DNA of 64,000 nucleotides, taken from Cyanodermella asteris (lineage: Eukaryota; Ascomycota; Lecanoromycetes; Ostropales; Stictidaceae). Numbering within the stretch: position 1 is the stretch's first letter; every line of letters starts with the position of its first letter. The notes below the pieces were generated by a model that did no database searches, was not told where the DNA came from, and saw only the letters and a program-made list of their open reading frames with translations. The DNA lies in NCBI GenBank assembly GCA_900618795.1, contig UYJD01000006.1, positions 788,785-852,784 on the forward strand, read 5' to 3'. The translations under genes and the position numbers were made by a program. Positions 42,864-52,542 of the stretch are shown piece by piece.

Positions 42864-44273
42864 TCAGTCTGACCCTGCGCCTTGACCGCGACTGTCTTCC
42901 GGTGCCGGGTTTGCTTGGTGTGTATGGTGGTACTCCTCGGCAACCTTATGTAGCGACTCATCAATGCTCTCAATGCTGGTCCCAATCCTTTTGATGCCGG
43001 TGACGACCTTTTTCCAATTCGCCGAATTCGCATCATCATTATTCATGTCGCGCTCACGTTTGCCTAGCAGAGGTCGGTGCTGTAGGACTCGTTCCTGAAG
43101 CAGCTCGATGAAGTGCCGAGCGTGAGCCTCTCTCGGTGCAAGACCTCTCCACTGGATGTAGCACATGGGAAGCTCTCGGATCCTGACAGACGTGTTCAGA
43201 TCCTCGCCCAGGTGTCGAATTTGGTCGTTGGATGGCCACTCGTCAAAGACGAATTTGAGGTCGAGTGCGTACTGCTTGGTCCCCACTTGGCTACGCGCCC
43301 TTTGCTTTTCTTTTTTGGCGGCTGCTGCTCGAGCGCTTTCCGGCTCCAGGGCGTGCAGGATAATCCTTTGTTGCCTCGGTTTCCGCGCACGTCGGTAAAG
43401 AGTCGGATGCTGCTTGTTGCGCCGGAAGTCGGGAGCTTGCTTGATCTCCCGCAAAAGGTTGTTGACGCTGAAGCGGCTACCCTTTTTGGCGAATCCCTCC
43501 AGTGCCCATATCAGCGCCGATGTGAAAGAGGTCTTTCCCGGCCTCGGAGTCGTCTCGACATCGAGACAGGCTGCCAAGAACTCGATCGTCTGGTCTTCTT
43601 CGCTGCACTCTTGCGCGGATCTGGCACCCGCGAAGCAGCAATCGAAGATCTGCAGGACGTCCGCGATGAGGTAGTGAAGGTTGCGCTCCGTGTTGTCCCA
43701 GACGACTTTGTTGAAGCCATCGCCGCCAATCTCGGACATGGGCTCTTTCCGACCGTAGAGCTCGAGCTCGTTCTTATCCGACGGAGTGCCGTGGCCAGCA
43801 AAGTAGACAATGAGCAGCGTCCTTGGTCCGTCGTGTTTGTAGGCCCAATTGGCGACAATCGCATTCACTTGCGCCTGTGATCGCTTCATTCTCTGATGAT
43901 GCTTCTTGATCTTCTCGACCGTGACTCCAAAGTTGAAGCTATCCTCAAAAACTTGCTTTAGAGCTTCCATTTCGGGTTCGAGTTTCAGGTCGTCTTGCTC
44001 TTCATCGTGCGACAACATTAAAACTTCAATTTTGGTGTAGCTGTGGCCAGTGCTGTAGTCGCCTTGCTCCATGATGGAGTTCCAGATCATTCCCAGTTCT
44101 TCATTGTGTTTCTCGTAGTCGTCGTCCTGCACGAAATAGTCGTCGACTTTTGGCTCCTCTTCGGCGGGTGAAGCCACTGAGAATGTCGTCGCGCGTCTCA
44201 CGACACCGATCTTGGGAGCAGCATCCTGAGAGGTCGGCAGGAGGGTCTGGACGGACGGCATTACTGAAGGCAT
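42864..44273 (-). CDS. Caspase-like peptidase (C14 family, metacaspase-related)
   Basis: Single exon, 469 aa. A caspase-type fold covers about residues 50-330: the strand and catalytic His in RTLLIVYFAGHGTP (H161) and the catalytic Cys strand VLQIFDCCFAGA (C213 by alignment with the usual DSC motif, C212 beside it). KTSFTSALIWALEGF matches the small-subunit start. Residues 330-420 hold a second mixed domain and the C-terminus is a coiled coil (GIKRIGTSIESIDESLHKVA and on). Metacaspases cut after Arg or Lys and act in cell death and protein quality control. The poly-Gln/Pro or zinc-finger prodomain of classical type I metacaspases is missing. Such caspase-like proteins also occur as effectors of fungal recognition systems, but no partner gene is seen here. 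Confidence 0.82.
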   Translation of the reverse strand: MPSVMPSVQTLLPTSQDAAPKIGVVRRATTFSVASPAEEEPKVDDYFVQDDDYEKHNEELGMIWNSIMEQGDYSTGHSYTKIEVLMLSHDEEQDDLKLEPEMEALKQVFEDSFNFGVTVEKIKKHHQRMKRSQAQVNAIVANWAYKHDGPRTLLIVYFAGHGTPSDKNELELYGRKEPMSEIGGDGFNKVVWDNTERNLHYLIADVLQIFDCCFAGARSAQECSEEDQTIEFLAACLDVETTPRPGKTSFTSALIWALEGFAKKGSRFSVNNLLREIKQAPDFRRNKQHPTLYRRARKPRQQRIILHALEPESARAAAAKKEKQRARSQVGTKQYALDLKFVFDEWPSNDQIRHLGEDLNTSVRIRELPMCYIQWRGLAPREAHARHFIELLQERVLQHRPLLGKRERDMNNDDANSANWKKVVTGIKRIGTSIESIDESLHKVAEEYHHTHQANPAPEDSRGQGAGSD

Positions 44274-46415
44274 CGTGAAGCACGAAATTTCACAATAACG
44301 ACAAAGGAGAAGGAAGATCAGCTAGAGGATGGTTATTAGTAGCACGTAGAGCAGCAATTGACTCTGACCGAAATCATCTCGAGGGGATGGACATGAACAC
44401 CATCGGCAAGCTGCGTCCACGGGCTAACCACGCCTACCACGCGACAGGCGACACAGCGGCTATAAGATCACCACCGAGCCAACGAGGCTGAAACGCTCAA
44501 AAGCAATCTTATTGTCCGCTAGCTCGTAAATATGCTTCTTTCAGCAAAATTTTCCTGATTACGGCCGCGCAACTACCTTGCAAGAAGTACTTGGAAATGT
44601 GACAGATGGTAATGGAGGTGCTGGGAGGGACAAGGCTGAGGTGCAACCTTGGATATTGTCAGCTTCACGTGGAGCCGCCGGGCGGCTCGAGCGGTCTACG
44701 AAGTTCGTCCAGTCAGCGCAGTCAGCGCGGCGGATTTGCCTTTTTGGGTGCATCGCCCATAGATGACTTGTATTCCTCAGCCTCGTCTGTGGACTGCGCA
44801 ATCTCTAATCTTTTGATGTAATGGGGACGTTTGAGATAATAAACGACTGAGAACCAAGCTCCGATGGCTCAAAATACCGGTTCTACCAGCGTCTACCGTC
44901 TTTGGCCCTTCGACGGGCCAAGTTTTCAGTGCAATCTTGAACTTTAATAGTGCACACTCAGGAGAGGACGATGTTCCTGACAATGTGAGCAGAACCCGTG
45001 TCTACTTTCACGACCGCAAGGCTCGAATGTGAATTTACGAGTTTGGACTCTTGCGGCTTCCCGCATGTTCGCTTGCTTGTTTGTTGTTTGTTTGCTTTCG
45101 TGTTGACAGCTATTGTCGTCGCAATACATGACTCCTCCAACTGTTGACTGCTATGACTGACTCAGGATGAACACCAACCGACCTTGATGAATTCGCAAGA
45201 TCCTGAGCCGGATGGCGTCATCGGGAACTGTCAGCTGCATCGACTACTTCTTCCGAGTCTGCTCGACAATTGAGGGACGTTGCTAAATAATTGATTCATT
45301 GCTCAAGTCTGACACATTTCGTTGGCGCAATGAAACTAGCAAGTATTGCTGCACGCTCCTAAAAATGCGTGCAAAGAGCAGTCACGTGCCGCATCAGACC
45401 AAGATCTTGAAAGCAGCGCGGCCCCTTGTCCAATATCGTCCACGCTAATAGTCTGATAGCAGACTGTGGTCACAGACTGCGATGAGATGATCGTGTGCGC
45501 CCAATGCTAATCCCTTCCATGCCTTTCGGACCACTGATCAGACATATCATCTTCCTGTTCAATGCCTTTGTAGACCTCTCAATTTGCGCTATACTCACTC
45601 AATCCATCAAACGCACTCCAGTAACATGAAACACATTTATGAGCTCGAGTCTCTCAGTCGTAGCTGGCGCTTTCTCATGCAGGCCGTTTATCGGCGCAAA
45701 CGGTACCGCCGACACCATCACCGACCATTCGCGGCGGTACTGCTGACTGTCCTCCATATGCACTTGAAGACAAGTCCATCGGATCTTCAGGAAACGTCCA
45801 TGGCTCAATTATCCAGCCAGGACTGCCGCCATCCAGTGGCAGTTTGGGATTGTCCCAATGAGTTTAGTGAGCGTGGACATTGTGTTTTCCGGGAGTTGCA
45901 GGGCCTGAATAGGTCCGCTCGGTACCTTCTTGCTCTTCCAAGTATGAAGACGAGGGGTAGTATTCGGAGCGCCCACAACCGTCAAAGACGAGCAATGCAG
46001 CACAAACTAGGCACAGACCCTCGAGCCATCATGAGATCCTGAAATAGTCATGAACATAATCAGGAGGCTCATGCGGACGGCTTCCTATGATGTCGGCCAG
46101 CACTAGAAAGCCAAGCCAGTGACCTGCGCGATCTCATAGCGTGAGTCTTTTATCGCTGATGTTGAGGTAGTGAGGATATTCGAAGCAAACTCTGTCGGAA
46201 GTTTGGAGGTTTCGGGTTTTCGAAAAGTCGGCGCAGTTTGTGGTGGTTGCTGGGCTGAGGCATCTTCCATTCACCCTCCTGCCCACATTTGATCCACATG
46301 ATGAAGGGTGAAGCTCGTACTGACAAATAACCCATCAACTCACGAGCTCGCCTTCACCCTTCACATCTTTCCTGCCGCTGTCGCCATGGAGATACCGCAT
46401 TGTGCTCCGGAGGTG
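44274..46415. other. Gene-poor 2.1 kb region
   Basis: Divergent upstream region of the caspase-like gene and the next gene. A plus frame at 45584-46042 (152 codons) has His/Arg-rich composition and no domain, so I do not call it. Nothing repetitive stands out. Confidence 0.45.
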
Positions 46416-46424
46416 TTTATAAAT
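46416..46424 (+). promoter_or_regulatory. TATA-like element
   Basis: TTTATAAAT lies about 150 bp upstream of the ATG at 46574, followed by long CT-rich runs (CTTTCTCTTTCTTCTCC, CTCTCTCTCTC) typical of fungal promoters. Inferred from position. Confidence 0.45.
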
Positions 46425-46573
46425 GTATCTTCTGCCCTTCTGCCTGGTCCCTTTCTCTTTCTTCTCCACCACACATTTGGATCACTTCATCACGCTCGAT
46501 CACGCTACATCAAGCTCTCTCTCTCTCACGATCTTACTACCACACACTTTCAAACCCTATCCGAACCGCCGCA

Positions 46574-47743
46574 ATGGTCTTCGGATACTGCCACTACCCT
46601 ACTCCCGCCCAAGTCCTGAAGGATTTGTTGGTGGGGTTCATCGGCGCCTTCTTCATCAAACCTGGCGGTTCCATTTATGTGTTTCTTTACCGGCTCAGCA
46701 CCTTCAACCGCCGTTCCGAGTACGACTACGAACAGGCCGAGCCGTCAGGTTGCATGTTCGCCTTCCTTTTCTGGGCTTTGTTCGCATTCACCATGTTCGT
46801 CAATTTCCTTTGGGCAAGTCTCCTCGGCCGCACGTCATGGGTAGCCACGCTTTGTCGCCAGATCAAGTTCTTCATCGACATTGGCCTGTGGTACGGACGA
46901 CAAGCCCGCCGACAGCTTCGGGCCGATGCCGAAGCTGGCTGGCGCCACATCCTACCATACCTTACCATTTTCGAGGTCAAATTGACTCTCGTGGTGCTTG
47001 GGTACATGGCCCTTCGCTGCCTCGCCGCTCCGATCCTCGTCTACCCCTGGAACGTCCAACAGTACCGAGCGGATCTATTTTGGTACAACATCAAATGGTG
47101 CCCGTGGATCGGGGGAGTTTGGGCGGTGCGAACACTCGCTTCCGGGTTGATCGACAACCGGCCCTTCGACGATGTTTCGGAACAGCCAGATGACGTGGCG
47201 CCAGTGTTGCAGAAACCGGCCACGGTCAGTACTTGGGACTGGGGATTCCAGCAAATGGACACCATTGTGGAGGAACCTGAGGAGGAATTCGCCGAGGAGC
47301 TGGTGCACGAACTTGTGCAAGGAATTGTGGACGCCGCCGTCGACGCCGCGGAGACAACACCAGAGGAGTCCGAGGAGGCAGTCGAGCAGGAGCCCGCCGC
47401 CGACATCAAGGAGGAGGAAGACAGCCAACCGACCACTCCCCTTGCCGACATTCCCGCCTTCGAGGCTCCTGCTGCGAGCCAAGAATCCGACATCCCGGAC
47501 TCCACTCCATCCGCGGCGTGGACTCGCTCGAAGCAAGCCGCCAAAGAGGCCGCCGAGGCTGCACCGCGCTACGCTTTTCGTGAGCGCAAGGTCAAGAGTG
47601 AACCCGTTTCCGTTTCTCTCCCTGTTTTTGCCAAACAGACCCCCAGAAAAACCCCCGCTAAAAAACAAAAAAAGGTTGAAAAAGCCTCTGGCAGCAAGGC
47701 ACCAAAGAAGGCGCCTACTAGGGGCAAGGCCAGCAGACGTTGA
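46574..47743 (+). CDS. Membrane protein of unknown function with acidic and Lys-rich tail
   Basis: 389 aa from the ATG at 46574 (context CCGCAATGG). The first half has four hydrophobic stretches: KDLLVGFIGAFFIK, MFAFLFWALFAFTMFVNFLW, VKLTLVVLGYMALRCLAAPI and WIGGVWAVRTLASGLI. From about residue 235 it is strongly acidic (EEPEEEFAEELVHELVQ) and Pro/Glu-rich, and the last 60 residues are Lys/Arg-rich (KQTPRKTPAKKQKKVEKASG), resembling a DNA- or RNA-binding or nuclear-retention tail. The mix of membrane helices with a histone-tail-like end could place it at the nuclear envelope or ER. I do not recognise it. The stop codon lies in a hairpin loop. Confidence 0.7.
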   Translation: MVFGYCHYPTPAQVLKDLLVGFIGAFFIKPGGSIYVFLYRLSTFNRRSEYDYEQAEPSGCMFAFLFWALFAFTMFVNFLWASLLGRTSWVATLCRQIKFFIDIGLWYGRQARRQLRADAEAGWRHILPYLTIFEVKLTLVVLGYMALRCLAAPILVYPWNVQQYRADLFWYNIKWCPWIGGVWAVRTLASGLIDNRPFDDVSEQPDDVAPVLQKPATVSTWDWGFQQMDTIVEEPEEEFAEELVHELVQGIVDAAVDAAETTPEESEEAVEQEPAADIKEEEDSQPTTPLADIPAFEAPAASQESDIPDSTPSAAWTRSKQAAKEAAEAAPRYAFRERKVKSEPVSVSLPVFAKQTPRKTPAKKQKKVEKASGSKAPKKAPTRGKASRR

Positions 47744-47760
47744 CTTGCCCCTAGCAGGCG
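47712..47760 (+). other. 17-bp hairpin with the stop codon in its loop
   Basis: The arms 47712-47728 and 47744-47760 are inverted copies matching at 16 of 17 positions, around a 15-base loop (47729-47743) whose last three bases are the TGA of the upstream gene. Pairing includes a run of GGGGCAAG with CTTGCCCC. It could act on termination, decay or 3' end formation. Confidence 0.85.
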
Positions 47761-48193
47761 TGAATGAAGAAAAAGGAGACGGGCCATGTACATTGATGTT
47801 TTGCAAATTGTTTGATAACTTTTTCTTGGAACGACTGAGGTACTGCTGATATTGATGTGTAGCATTGGTTGACATGAAGTTGACGAGGAAAGGTTCCGGC
47901 ATGGTATGTATTTCTCCTGGTCTGACTGATCGTGGTGGGCAGGGACAAAGACATTATCGAAGAACACACCTCATGGTGGCTCTCCGCGGTCGGAGAGGAG
48001 GTCAGTCAATACAAAAGAATCAAGCATGTGCATGACAGGGCTGACATGGTACGGTCCAGTCCATCAACCACTGACTTCACCCTTTTTCATCAATGCCGCA
48101 GCTTCAAGCTGCACATGAGGAATGCAATAGTCAAAATGGAGCACATACCACAGGGTTTTTCGTTCTTGTGTGGCCAACGGCCTCAATTGATTG

Positions 48194-49168
48194 TCATGAC
48201 TTCGTCTCTTTACTACTCGTCTTCGTCCGGGTCGTCTTTCTACTCGAGCTGGCAGTGTGGTTCGCCTTCTCCTTGCTCTGACTCTTCTTGCCATGCTTCA
48301 GCTTATCATCCGCAGACTCCTCTGTCTTGCCAGCCTCTTCAGTCTTCATCCGATCCTTGAACTCCCTCGGACTCTCCGACTTATGCCTCCAAATCCCCCT
48401 CCTAAAAGTCCTTGCCCAAAACTCCGCCCGTCGATACCTCTCCTCCAAATCCCCAAACTCGGCTCCAGTTCTCGCTTCATAGACCGTCGCAAGCCCCCTC
48501 TTCAACATCATCAACCCAACATCCCGCCTCAACAATCCTCCCCACGTAAGCAGATAGACCGTCGCGACCGCCCGCTCATACTGGTCTTTCCTCCAAATAT
48601 ACGCCCTGACCCTCCGTCCCTGTAACGTCCCCGTCAGCCACTCCAACGCCTCCGGCCCGCCCGGCTGCGCCGGATGCCCGAAATGGGCATTCTCGGGGGC
48701 GTCGACGCCGGCGATGCGCACGGAAATGGTGTTGTGCCGCAGGCTCGTCCTCTTGTCGGGGATGCGCCGCCACCAGCCCCAGCCGGCGAGTTTGCCGCCG
48801 GGGGTGTGGAACATTCGGAAGCCGTCGCCGTCGCCGACGGACGTGACGTGCCCGAGGAGAGAGCGTTTGCGCCAGAAGGAAGGCGAGATTGTGCTGGCGC
48901 CGGTGAAGCGGCGGAGGTAGAGCTTGTAGAGGCGGCGGGAGATGAAGACGGAGGAGGTTATTACCAGGACGGGGAAGAGGACGTCCGGGGAGGTGTAGTG
49001 TCGCCAGTCGGTGGGCAGGTTTGGGGAGGACCAGGAGCTTGGGCGTGGGCGTTGAGGTGTTGGCGACGGTTGTTGCTGCTCTTGTTTGGGGTTCGGGGAT
49101 GAGCCGTTGGTGGGTGAGGGGTTGGTGGGCTCATCCTTCTTCTCGGTGGCCCAGAAGGGCCATCGCAT
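48194..49168 (-). CDS. LCL3: LCL3 endonuclease (staphylococcal-nuclease fold)
   Basis: Single exon, 324 aa. The N-terminal 60 residues are Pro/Gln-rich, then one membrane helix (VLFPVLVITSSVFISRR), then an SNase domain from about 105: GHVTSVGDGDGFRMFHTPG, the active-site strand TISVRIAGVDAPE (Arg and Glu of the catalytic set) and GRRVRAYIWRKDQYERAVATVYL with the second catalytic Arg. WWRRIPDKR and YRRAEFWARTFRRGIW are typical of fungal LCL3. The tail is Lys/Ser-rich. Yeast Lcl3 sits in mitochondria or ER and affects lifespan. It diverges from EMC6 with only 275 bp between start codons. Confidence 0.93.
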   Translation of the reverse strand: MRWPFWATEKKDEPTNPSPTNGSSPNPKQEQQQPSPTPQRPRPSSWSSPNLPTDWRHYTSPDVLFPVLVITSSVFISRRLYKLYLRRFTGASTISPSFWRKRSLLGHVTSVGDGDGFRMFHTPGGKLAGWGWWRRIPDKRTSLRHNTISVRIAGVDAPENAHFGHPAQPGGPEALEWLTGTLQGRRVRAYIWRKDQYERAVATVYLLTWGGLLRRDVGLMMLKRGLATVYEARTGAEFGDLEERYRRAEFWARTFRRGIWRHKSESPREFKDRMKTEEAGKTEESADDKLKHGKKSQSKEKANHTASSSRKTTRTKTSSKETKS

Positions 49169-49443
49169 TGCGTTGTCGCAGGGCGAGGTCGTGGACGTTG
49201 GTGAGGAGATGCGTTTGTTCGAGGTTGAGGTTTGGGCGCGTGACGTTTTGGTTGACCTGCGGGTCGGAGTTGGAGGTTGAGTGCCAAGACGCGCTTGAGT
49301 CGTCTTTTGCCAGGTATCAGCCAGATTAATTCCCAGTCACCACCTCAAGATCCATGAACACATCCTCCCGTCAAGCGTCATTATAAAGGCATAGTCTCAG
49401 AGCGCAGCAGAAGCTCAATTGCGAAGCGCATCCGACAGTCGCC
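49169..49443. promoter_or_regulatory. Bidirectional promoter of LCL3 and EMC6
   Basis: Only 275 bp separate the two divergent start codons, so both core promoters overlap or lie back to back. I see no clear TATA element. Confidence 0.5.
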
Positions 49444-49901
49444 ATGTCAGCGGAGGAGAAGCGAAGGCTCATTGAGCCCGTGGTTGGCGCCTCAATCCAG
49501 CACAACGCAAGGGTGAGTACATCACACTGACTGAATGGACATTATTATATTCAGAACGCATGTCAAGGCGCTTCGCTATGCCTTTGTCTATCTGGCCGAA
49601 CTTTCATGCTTAGAACCGCGCTGACAGTGCCCTCCAGGTCCTTTCACAAATTCGATCACTAACAGCTTCCCTATTTGGTGTCTGCGCTGGCATCTTGGGC
49701 CTCGAATCAACACACGGATTTTTGTTTTACTTCTTCGGCACAATTCTCGTCAGCGAGCTGGTTTCGCAATTGCTCACGGGCGGACGCCCGAGCAAGTACT
49801 TTGAAACGAATTGGACTGGGCTTTACTTGGTGGACGTGTTTGGAGGCGTATTGAGCTACATATTGACATGGACGCTGTTTTACGGACTAATTCAGAGATG
49901 A
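49444..49901 (+). CDS. EMC6: ER membrane protein complex subunit 6
   Basis: Two exons, 49444-49512 and 49638-49901 (GTGAGT donor, CCAG acceptor), give 110 aa. The chain begins MSAEEKRRLIEPVVGASIQH and continues with SLTASLFGVCAGILGLES, then FLFYFFGTILVSELVSQLL, and ends with YLVDVFGGVLSYILTWTLFY: the three helices of EMC6. As a core subunit of the EMC it helps insert tail-anchored and multi-pass proteins into the ER. Length matches the family (about 110). Confidence 0.93.
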
Positions 49902-50171
49902 GAGCCGACCACAGCTTACGTATCGGCTCAGTGGCCATATAAAATATTGATCATCCGTTTTAAAGGCAAGCGCAAGTATTATTTCGTCCTATCGTGCTTT
50001 GCATCGCTACGACAATGGGTCCGCGAAAGATCAAACGTTGCAAACAGGTCTCAGAAACGGCGTCCAGAAGCAACTGCCCAATAGCAGACTACAGACTGTT
50101 CCACTCGCTCATATCAAGAGTCATATTAGGGAGGACCTTGTATCGACCAGTGGGTATATTGCGGCTCGGGC

Positions 50172-51247
50172 TTAGGAAACTACACACTTTGACGACACAG
50201 GGATCCCACAGATTGTCTTTTCTTTCTTCTCGCCCGCTGCCGCCGTCTGCTCTGCAATCTTCCTATCCGTTGCCGCCCCAGCAGTAGACTGATTCCCACT
50301 CGCAGCACCGTGTTCCCCCTTCTGCGGTTCCACCTCACTCTTCGCAGCAGCAGTCGCCTCACCCCCATGTGTGGCCCCATCCGTAGACTTCGCCACACCC
50401 CTCTCCGCACGACCTGCCTCCTCAGCCAACTGGTTCCTCACATGACACACTTAAGAGTGAGACCTACTGACGGTCTGGTAGAAGTAGGAGCCGTGGGCCT
50501 CGGCCACGACGAGCTCCTTCTTGCTGGGCTGGCGCGAGCCGTCGCCGCCCGAGAAGGTTCCGGCGCCCCAGGGCGAGCCACCGCGGACTTCGTCGAGTTC
50601 GAGCAGTTGAGGGGTTTTGGCGTAACCGAGAGGAACGTAAATTATGCCCAGGTGGGTGAGAGTGCTCATGGCGGCGAGGGCGGTGGATTCTTGGCCGCCG
50701 CCCAAGGTGCCGGTGCTGATGAAGAGACCGGCGAACTTGCCCTGGAAGCTGGGGTTTGTTAGTCTTGAAGTAGAGGTTGTATGGAGTGGTTTGGTTGCTT
50801 ACGCGCCAGTTCCCCACTGCTTGCCGCACCTGTCCCACTGTTTCGAACGTCAGTGTGTGTCCACCTTGTTGCGAGTCGTGTCCTCTTCTCGGACCAGATC
50901 GCGAGGCTGGGCGTGACTTACGAAAACCTTCCACTGGGCAGGGAAGTTGCCGTATCTAGTTGGGATACCAAGCAAGAAACCGTCGTAGCCCTCAAGGATC
51001 TCCGGGGTGATGGTGGGAATCGCAGAGTCCTTGGCCGGGGCGTGCATCTTGGTAAGGACCTCCTGGGGAAGAGTCTCCTCGACCCTGTCGAACATCAGTC
51101 GGTCTGGACTGTCGTCACACTTCTGTGCACTCACTGGTAGAGGTCTGCCTTTCCACCGGCGGCCTCAATGCCCTTGACCTGAGCCTCGGCCAGGGTCTTG
51201 ATGTGGCCGTACATCGAGTAGTAAATGACGGCGATCTTGGGCGCCAT
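50172..51247 (-). CDS. WrbA-type NAD(P)H:quinone oxidoreductase (Pst2/Ycp4-like) with a CaaX box
   Basis: Five exons: 51247-51135, 51084-50922, 50837-50803, 50748-50468 and 50413-50172, giving 277 aa. The flavodoxin fold starts [18 protein letters not shown] with the FMN phosphate loop. [16 protein letters not shown] and [19 protein letters not shown], then GIIYVPLGY, are WrbA signatures. Such enzymes reduce quinones by two electrons and limit oxidative stress; Alternaria allergen Alt a 7 and yeast Ycp4 are relatives. The last exon adds a hydrophilic Ala/Lys/Glu-rich tail of about 80 residues ending [16 protein letters not shown] is a CaaX prenylation box, with a second Cys 10 residues before it that could be palmitoylated. 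Membrane anchoring is therefore predicted. Confidence 0.88.
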
Positions 51248-52004
51248 TGCGAAGGAGACTTGTATATGAGATGAGAGGGAAACAAGAGGAGAATGTAGGT
51301 TCAATTGAGATAGGTACGGCGAGGAGGAAAGAGAGGGTTCGCGGGTACTTATAGCTTCGAATAGCTACCGTCTGTGTACAGCAACCTCTGTCGGGCCCCT
51401 CACCAGCTTGACACATTGTGGGGGGATGTTCGGAGGCCAGCTGCAGCTCCACCCCAGCAGCAATTGTAAGCTACCAATAAGCATCTGTCATGATGTACAA
51501 AGCCCCTCAGGGCCTCAGGGCACGACTAAGACGAGGCGACGAGCAGCCGGTCGTCGATTTGCGGGCAGAAGCACGTCACACGCCAATCTTCGTTTGATTT
51601 CAGATGGATTATGCGAAAAGCGGCCTACGCCGCCGGGACGGCGTGGGGCCCGTACCCCTCGGGAATTCAGGCACAGCATCAGAGCCGACTGCTCTTTCGG
51701 TCGACGCTCCGATGATCTCTCAGCCTTGCAGAGTCCGCTTGGCTGGACCTGTTATGATGGCGATTACGATAGCGAGAACAGTCGATGTTCGTTGAAGGAT
51801 CTGAGGTTGACTTATGCTTGATTAGGTCTGACAAAGCGCAAAGCGGAGGGTGCTAATTGCTGATGGCTTCGTGACGGAGATTGCTTGAACGAGATCACAG
51901 TGGTGAGATCCATGGCGGAGATAAGACATCACTACATGTCTAGAGCAGTACGGTCAATTGTGATCAAAATGTCTATCTTCCTGAGTAGCTTCGTTCCTGG
52001 CTGA
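51248..52004. promoter_or_regulatory. Upstream region of the WrbA-type gene
   Basis: A CTATAAGT on the minus strand (51347-51354) lies about 100 bp upstream of the WrbA-type start and is the likely TATA element. The rest up to the minisatellite shows no gene. Confidence 0.4.
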
Positions 52005-52208
52005 GTACCGATTTGTGTACCTAGCCAAGTATTCAACCAAGGAGCCCGCTAAGTACCGAGCGAAGTACCCAGCGAAGTACCCAGCGAAGTACCAAGCCAG
52101 GTATCTTACTATATATCCAGCCAAGTAGCTAACTAAGTACCCAGCTAAATACCTAAGCGCATATTTTAACAAGTATGAGCGTCGATGTCGCAATAAGTAG
52201 ATGATGAT
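52005..52208. repeat. 12-bp degenerate minisatellite, array 1
   Basis: About 17 units of 12 bp follow each other in exact register, consensus GTACCCAGCNAA, with the best copies at about 52053-52088. Units diverge strongly (many share only GTA and the final AA), yet I see no indel. Because 12 is a multiple of three the array keeps a reading frame open on the minus strand with a YLAG/YFAG-like four-residue repeat; I take this as a by-product. Confidence 0.8.
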
Positions 52209-52542
52209 TGCCATTTCTCCAGCGACTTTACTCCCTCGTTATCAGACACCTACCTCGTCACGTACTGAATCAAACTCCCGCACTCTTTACCATATCTGGA
52301 GATCTCCCACCACGAACATTCTCCTACAACATATCAGTCTCTTCTATCGTACAAAATTTCCCCGATTGCCCTGCTTGGCGGCGAGTTCATCCTTCTTTCT
52401 GTCCCCTGCTCTGCAAAGACCGGATGACTACCAGGTTCGACAGCTTAAGTTTGCTCGGACTGCGCCAAAACTTGGCCCATATCCGCCCGCTAGGCGTGAA
52501 TGACCGGCCTCTACTCGCGTTCCTCTGCAAATACAAACCCTC

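Noticed and set aside
45584-46042. Plus-strand frame of 152 codons
   Set aside because: No recognisable feature and no promoter support; left as unassigned intergenic sequence.
47075-47902. Minus-strand frame of 275 codons
   Set aside because: Antisense shadow of the membrane protein gene at 46574-47743, no domain.
51954-52214. 86-codon frame with YLAG/YFAG repeats as a real peptide
   Set aside because: It follows from the 12-bp minisatellite, whose period is a multiple of three; no start context or signal.
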